DNA of 64,000 nucleotides from Ptiloglossa arizonensis (Eukaryota; Arthropoda; Insecta; Hymenoptera; Colletidae), in the NCBI RefSeq assembly GCF_051014685.1, contig NW_027479535.1, positions 38,987-102,986 on the forward strand, written 5' to 3'. The translations under genes and the position numbers were made by a program. This document shows, piece by piece, positions 60,231 through 64,000 of this stretch. Position 1 is the stretch's first letter, and every line of letters starts with the position of its first letter. The notes beneath the pieces were generated by a model. That model was given only the letters and a program-made list of their open reading frames with translations, ran no database searches and was not told where the DNA came from.

Positions 60231-62008
60231 GTATAACGTCTAACGTAATAACGTATAACGTATAGCGTATATCGTATAACGTATAACGTATAACGTATAA
60301 TGTACAACGTATAACATATAACGTATAACGTATAACGTATAACGCATAACGTATAACGTATAACGTATAACGTATAACGTATAACGTATAACGTATAACG
60401 TATAATGTATTAACGTAAAACGTATAACGTATAACGTATAACGTATAATGTATAACGTGTAACGTATATGGTATAACGTATAACGTATAACGTATAACGT
60501 ATAACGTATAACGCATAAAGTATAACGTATAACGGTATAACGTATAACGTATAACGTATACGTATAACGTATAATGTATAACGTATAACGTATAACGTAT
60601 AACATATAACGTATAACGAATAACGTATAACGCATAGCTATAACGTATCACGTATAACGTATAACGATAATAACGAGTAACGTATAACGTTGTAACGTAT
60701 AATGTATAACGCTATAACGTATAACGTATAACGTATAACGTATAACGTATAACGTATAATGTATAAACGTATAAACGTATAAGGTATAACGTAAGTAACG
60801 TATAACGTATATACGTATAAACGTATAACGTACAACGCATAACGTATAAACGATAACGTATAACGTATAACGTATAACGTATAACGTATAACGTATAACG
60901 TATAATGTATAACGTAAAACGTATAACGTATAACGTATAACGTATAACGTATAAAGTATATCGTATAACGTATAACGTATAACGTATAACGTATAACGTA
61001 TAACGTATAATCGTATATCATATAACACATAACGTATAGCGTATAACGCATAACGTATAACGTATAACGTATAACGTATAACGGATAACAGTATAACGTA
61101 TAACGTATAACGTATAACATATAACGTATAACGTATAACGTATAACGCATAACGTATAACGTATAACGTATAACGTATAACGTATAAAGTATAACGTATA
61201 ACGTATAACGAGTAACGTATAACGTGTAACGTATAATGTATAACGTATAACGTATAACGTATAACGTATAACGTATAAGCTGTATAACGTATAATGTATA
61301 ACGTATAACGTATAACGTATAACGTATAACATATGACGCATAATCTATAACGTTAACGTATAACGTATAACGTATAACGTTATAACGTATAACCTATAAC
61401 GTGTAACGTATTACGTATAGCGTATAACGTAATACGTATAACGTATAACGTAAGTATAACGTATAACGTACACTTATAACGTACGTAACGTATAACGGTA
61501 TAACGTATACTGTATAACGTATAACGTATAACCGTATAAGTATAACGTATAACGTATAACGTATAACGTATAACGTATAAACGTATAACGTATAACGTAT
61601 AAGCGTATAACGTTTATAACGATACTAACGTATAACGAATAACGTATAAACATATAACGTATAACGTATAAACGTGTAACCTATAACGTATAACGTATAA
61701 ACGTATAAAGTATAATGTATAACGTCAAAGTATATCGTATAACGGTATAACGTATAACGTATAAGCTATAACGTATAACGATACGTTATAACGTATAACG
61801 CTATAACGAATAACGTATAACGTATGACGTTTAACGTATAACGTAGTAAGTTAAAACGTTATAACGTATAACGTATAACGGTATAACGTCACGTATAACG
61901 TATAACCTAGTTAACGATATAACGTATAACGTATAACGTATACGATAACGTATAACGTTATAACGTTATAACGTATAACGTATACTACGCATAACGTAGT
62001 AGCTGCAT

Positions 62009-62139
62009 AACGTAAAACGTAATAACTGTAACGTATAACGTATAGCGTATTACGTATACGTATTACATATACATATAACGTATAACGTACAACGTATAAC
62101 GTATAACATATAACGTCTAACGTTTAACGTATAACGTAC
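62009..62139. repeat. 133-bp barcode, copy 19 (with indels)
   Basis: 131 bp long. It carries the additional A1T of the 53,698 subtype and several deletions, including one in the paired A1T-G4A units. Confidence 0.85.
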
Positions 62140-63528
62140 AACGTATAACGTATAACGTATAACGTATAACGGTATAACGTACAACGTATAACATATACGT
62201 ATATCGTATAACGTATAACGTATAACGTATAACGTTTAACGTATAACGTATAACGTATAACGTATAATGTATAACGTATAACGTATAACGTATAACGCAT
62301 AACGTATAGCGTATAAACGTATAACGAATAACGTATAACGTATAACGTGTAACGTATAACGTATACGTATAAGGTATAACGTATAACGTATAACGTATAA
62401 CGTGTAACGTATAACTTATAACGGTAAAACGTATACATATTACGTATAACGAGTAACGTTTAACGTATAACGTATTAACGTATAACGTATAACGTATAAG
62501 CTATAACGTATAACGTATAACGTATAACGTATAACGTATAACGTATAACGTATAACGTATACCGTAAAACGTATAACGTATAACGAATAACGTATAACGT
62601 ATAACGTATAACGTAAGACGTATAACGTATAACGTATAACGTATAAGGTATAGCGTTTATAACGGTATCTAACGTTATAAGTATAACGTATAACGTAATA
62701 ACTTATAACGTAAAACGTATTACATATTACGTATAACGAGTAACGTATAACGTGTAACGTATAACGTATAACGTATAACGAATAACGTATAACGGTATAC
62801 TAACGTATAACGTATAACGTATAACGTATAAACGTATAACGTAAACGAATAACGTATAACGTATAACGCATAACGTATAACGTATGACGTTTAACGTATA
62901 ACGTATAACGTATAACGTATAACGTATAACGTATAACGTACAACTTATAACGTATAACGTATAACGTATAACGTATAATGTATAACGTTATAACGTATAA
63001 CGTATAACGTATAACGTATAATGTATAACGTATAACGTATAACGTATAACGTATAACGTATAACGTATATACGTATAACGTATACACGTATAACGTATAA
63101 CGGATAACGTATAACTTATAACGTAAAACGTATTACATATTACGTTATAAACGAGTAACGTATAACGTGTAACGTATTACGTATAACGTATAACGTATAA
63201 CGTATAACGTATAACGTATAACGTATAACGTATACGTATAACGTATAACGTATAACGTATAACGTATAACGTATAACGTATAACGTATAACGTAATAACG
63301 TATAACGATATAACGCATAACGTATAAAGCTATAACGTATAACGCATAACGTATAACGTATGACGTTTAACGTATAACGTATAACGTATAACGTATAACG
63401 TCTAATCGTAGAACGTTATAACGTATAACGTAGTAACGCTATAACGAATAACGTATAACGGTATAACGTATAACGTATAACGTATAACGTATAACGTATA
63501 ACGTATAACGCATAAACGTGTATGCAAT

Positions 63529-63664
63529 AACGTAAAACGTATAACAATGTAACGTATAACGTATAGCGTATAACGTATAACGTATTACATATTACATATA
63601 ACGCTATAAACGTACAACGTATAACGTATAACATAGAAAGTCTAACGTTTAACGTATAACGTAC
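63529..63664. repeat. 133-bp barcode, copy 20 (with indels)
   Basis: 136 bp long. It follows the standard pattern of 55,189, with inserted bases in units 3, 11 and 12 and a damaged stretch around 63,635-63,641. Confidence 0.8.
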
Positions 63665-64000
63665 AACGTATAACGTATAACGTATAACGTATAACGTATA
63701 ACGTACAACGTAATAACAATAACGTATATCGTATAACGTATAACGTATAACGTATAACGTTTAACGTATAACGTATAACGTATAACGTATAATGTATAAC
63801 GTATAACGTATAAAACGTATAACGCATAACGTATAGCGTATAACGTTATAACGAATAACGTATAACGTATAACGTGTAACGTATAACGTATAACGTATAA
63901 GGTATAACGTATAACGTATAACGTATAACGTAAACGTATAACGTATAACGTATAACGGTATAACGTATAACCGTATAACGTATACCGTAAAACGTAATAA

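Larger units (their letters stand above)
56965..64000. repeat. Same 7-bp satellite, indel-rich part
   Basis: The AACGTAT unit and the same variant barcodes continue, but single-base and short indels now break the frame every few tens of bases. The first clear one is the loss of A6 at about 56,965, followed by clusters at 57,010-57,020 and 57,185-57,280. The indels are mixed insertions and deletions with a net gain when compared with clean homologous blocks. No gene or other element is present. Low consensus accuracy (raw long-read-like sequence) is the favoured explanation; true degeneration at an array edge cannot be excluded from sequence alone. Confidence 0.93.
60827..64000. repeat. Indel-rich copy of 52.54-55.6 kb
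   Basis: Variant order follows 52,543 onward: aacgtac-aacgcat at 60,827; aatgtat at 60,904 (partner 52,620); the rare C3A-A2T pair; the atcatat and aacacat units near 61,015 (partner 52,731); barcodes at 62,009 and 63,529 (partners 53,698 and 55,189). The offset grows from 8,284 to 8,309 to about 8,343, a net gain of about 59 bases over 2.7 kb. The A1T unit distinguishing barcode 53,698 is present in 62,009, and absent from both 55,189 and 63,529. Confidence 0.85.

Noticed and set aside
664..63827. About 130 open reading frames of 60-555 codons, all on the minus strand
   Set aside because: They are the automatic product of a stop-free 7-mer read in any of three frames. They overlap each other in different frames, have no ribosome-binding or start context, and end wherever a variant unit happens to make a stop.
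1..64000. CRISPR array
   Set aside because: Repeats are contiguous 7-mers without unique spacers, and no cas-like gene is present.
1..64000. Telomeric repeat
   Set aside because: Canonical telomere repeats are G-rich on one strand; this unit has a single G on each strand and no G run. A subtelomeric position remains possible.
1..64000. Centromere call
   Set aside because: Array size and architecture would allow it, but nothing in the sequence (no recognised CENP-B box, no kinetochore data) proves it.
1..64000. TATAA elements as promoters
   Set aside because: TATAAC occurs in every unit because of the repeat; this has no specificity for transcription starts.
1..64000. ACGT palindromes as binding or hairpin sites
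   Set aside because: A 4-bp palindrome is inherent to the unit. The full unit is not self-complementary, and no longer inverted repeat stands out.
56965..64000. A mobile element or unique flank hidden in the irregular tail
   Set aside because: All irregular stretches can be read as AACGTAT units with short indels, and they follow the variant order of clean blocks; no unrelated sequence longer than a few bases appears.

Overview
The whole 64 kb window is one simple-sequence satellite: head-to-tail copies of a 7-bp unit, consensus AACGTAT on the + strand (ATACGTT on the other), about 29% G+C. I find no protein gene, RNA gene, transposon, CRISPR array, promoter or terminator. An uninterrupted heptamer array of this size points to eukaryotic heterochromatin (pericentromeric, centromeric or subtelomeric). 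Short AT-rich satellites of this style are known from insects such as Drosophila, but no unique flank is present, so the species cannot be named. The long open reading frames all lie on the minus strand and are artefacts: 7 is coprime to 3 and ATACGTT contains no stop in any phase, so all three minus frames read the same heptapeptide cycle (I-R-Y-T-L-Y-V), while every + frame meets TAA within 21 bp.

Layout. Positions 1-56,964 are clean. Every place I sampled keeps the original 7-bp register, variants are substitutions inside units, and distances between homologous blocks are exact multiples of 7. Variant units (written as position in the unit and change, e.g. T5C) form recognisable barcodes that show multi-kb segmental duplications: 1-5.05 kb with 39.9-44.2 kb and 45.4-50.45 kb; 0.5-3.65 kb with 8.0-11.15 kb; 11.43-15.58 kb in tandem with 15.58-19.75 kb; 16.93-19.93 kb in tandem with 19.93-22.93 kb; 24.65-28.3 kb with 29.68-33.3 kb and 50.05-52.6 kb; 34.4-36.6 kb with 53.2-55.4 kb. 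A 133-bp barcode of 19 units occurs 20 times, spaced from about 0.6 to 7.5 kb.

From about 56,965 to the end the same satellite continues, but with frequent 1-3 base insertions and deletions that break the register. The barcodes are still readable: 60.83-64.0 kb is another copy of 52.54-55.6 kb. The simplest reading is a switch from well-corrected to poorly corrected assembly sequence; a decaying array edge is the biological alternative.

No genes act together here. The content of interest is the architecture and history of the satellite: strict unit length, patchwork unequal exchange, a repeatedly copied barcode, retained CpGs and an abrupt quality or mutation boundary.
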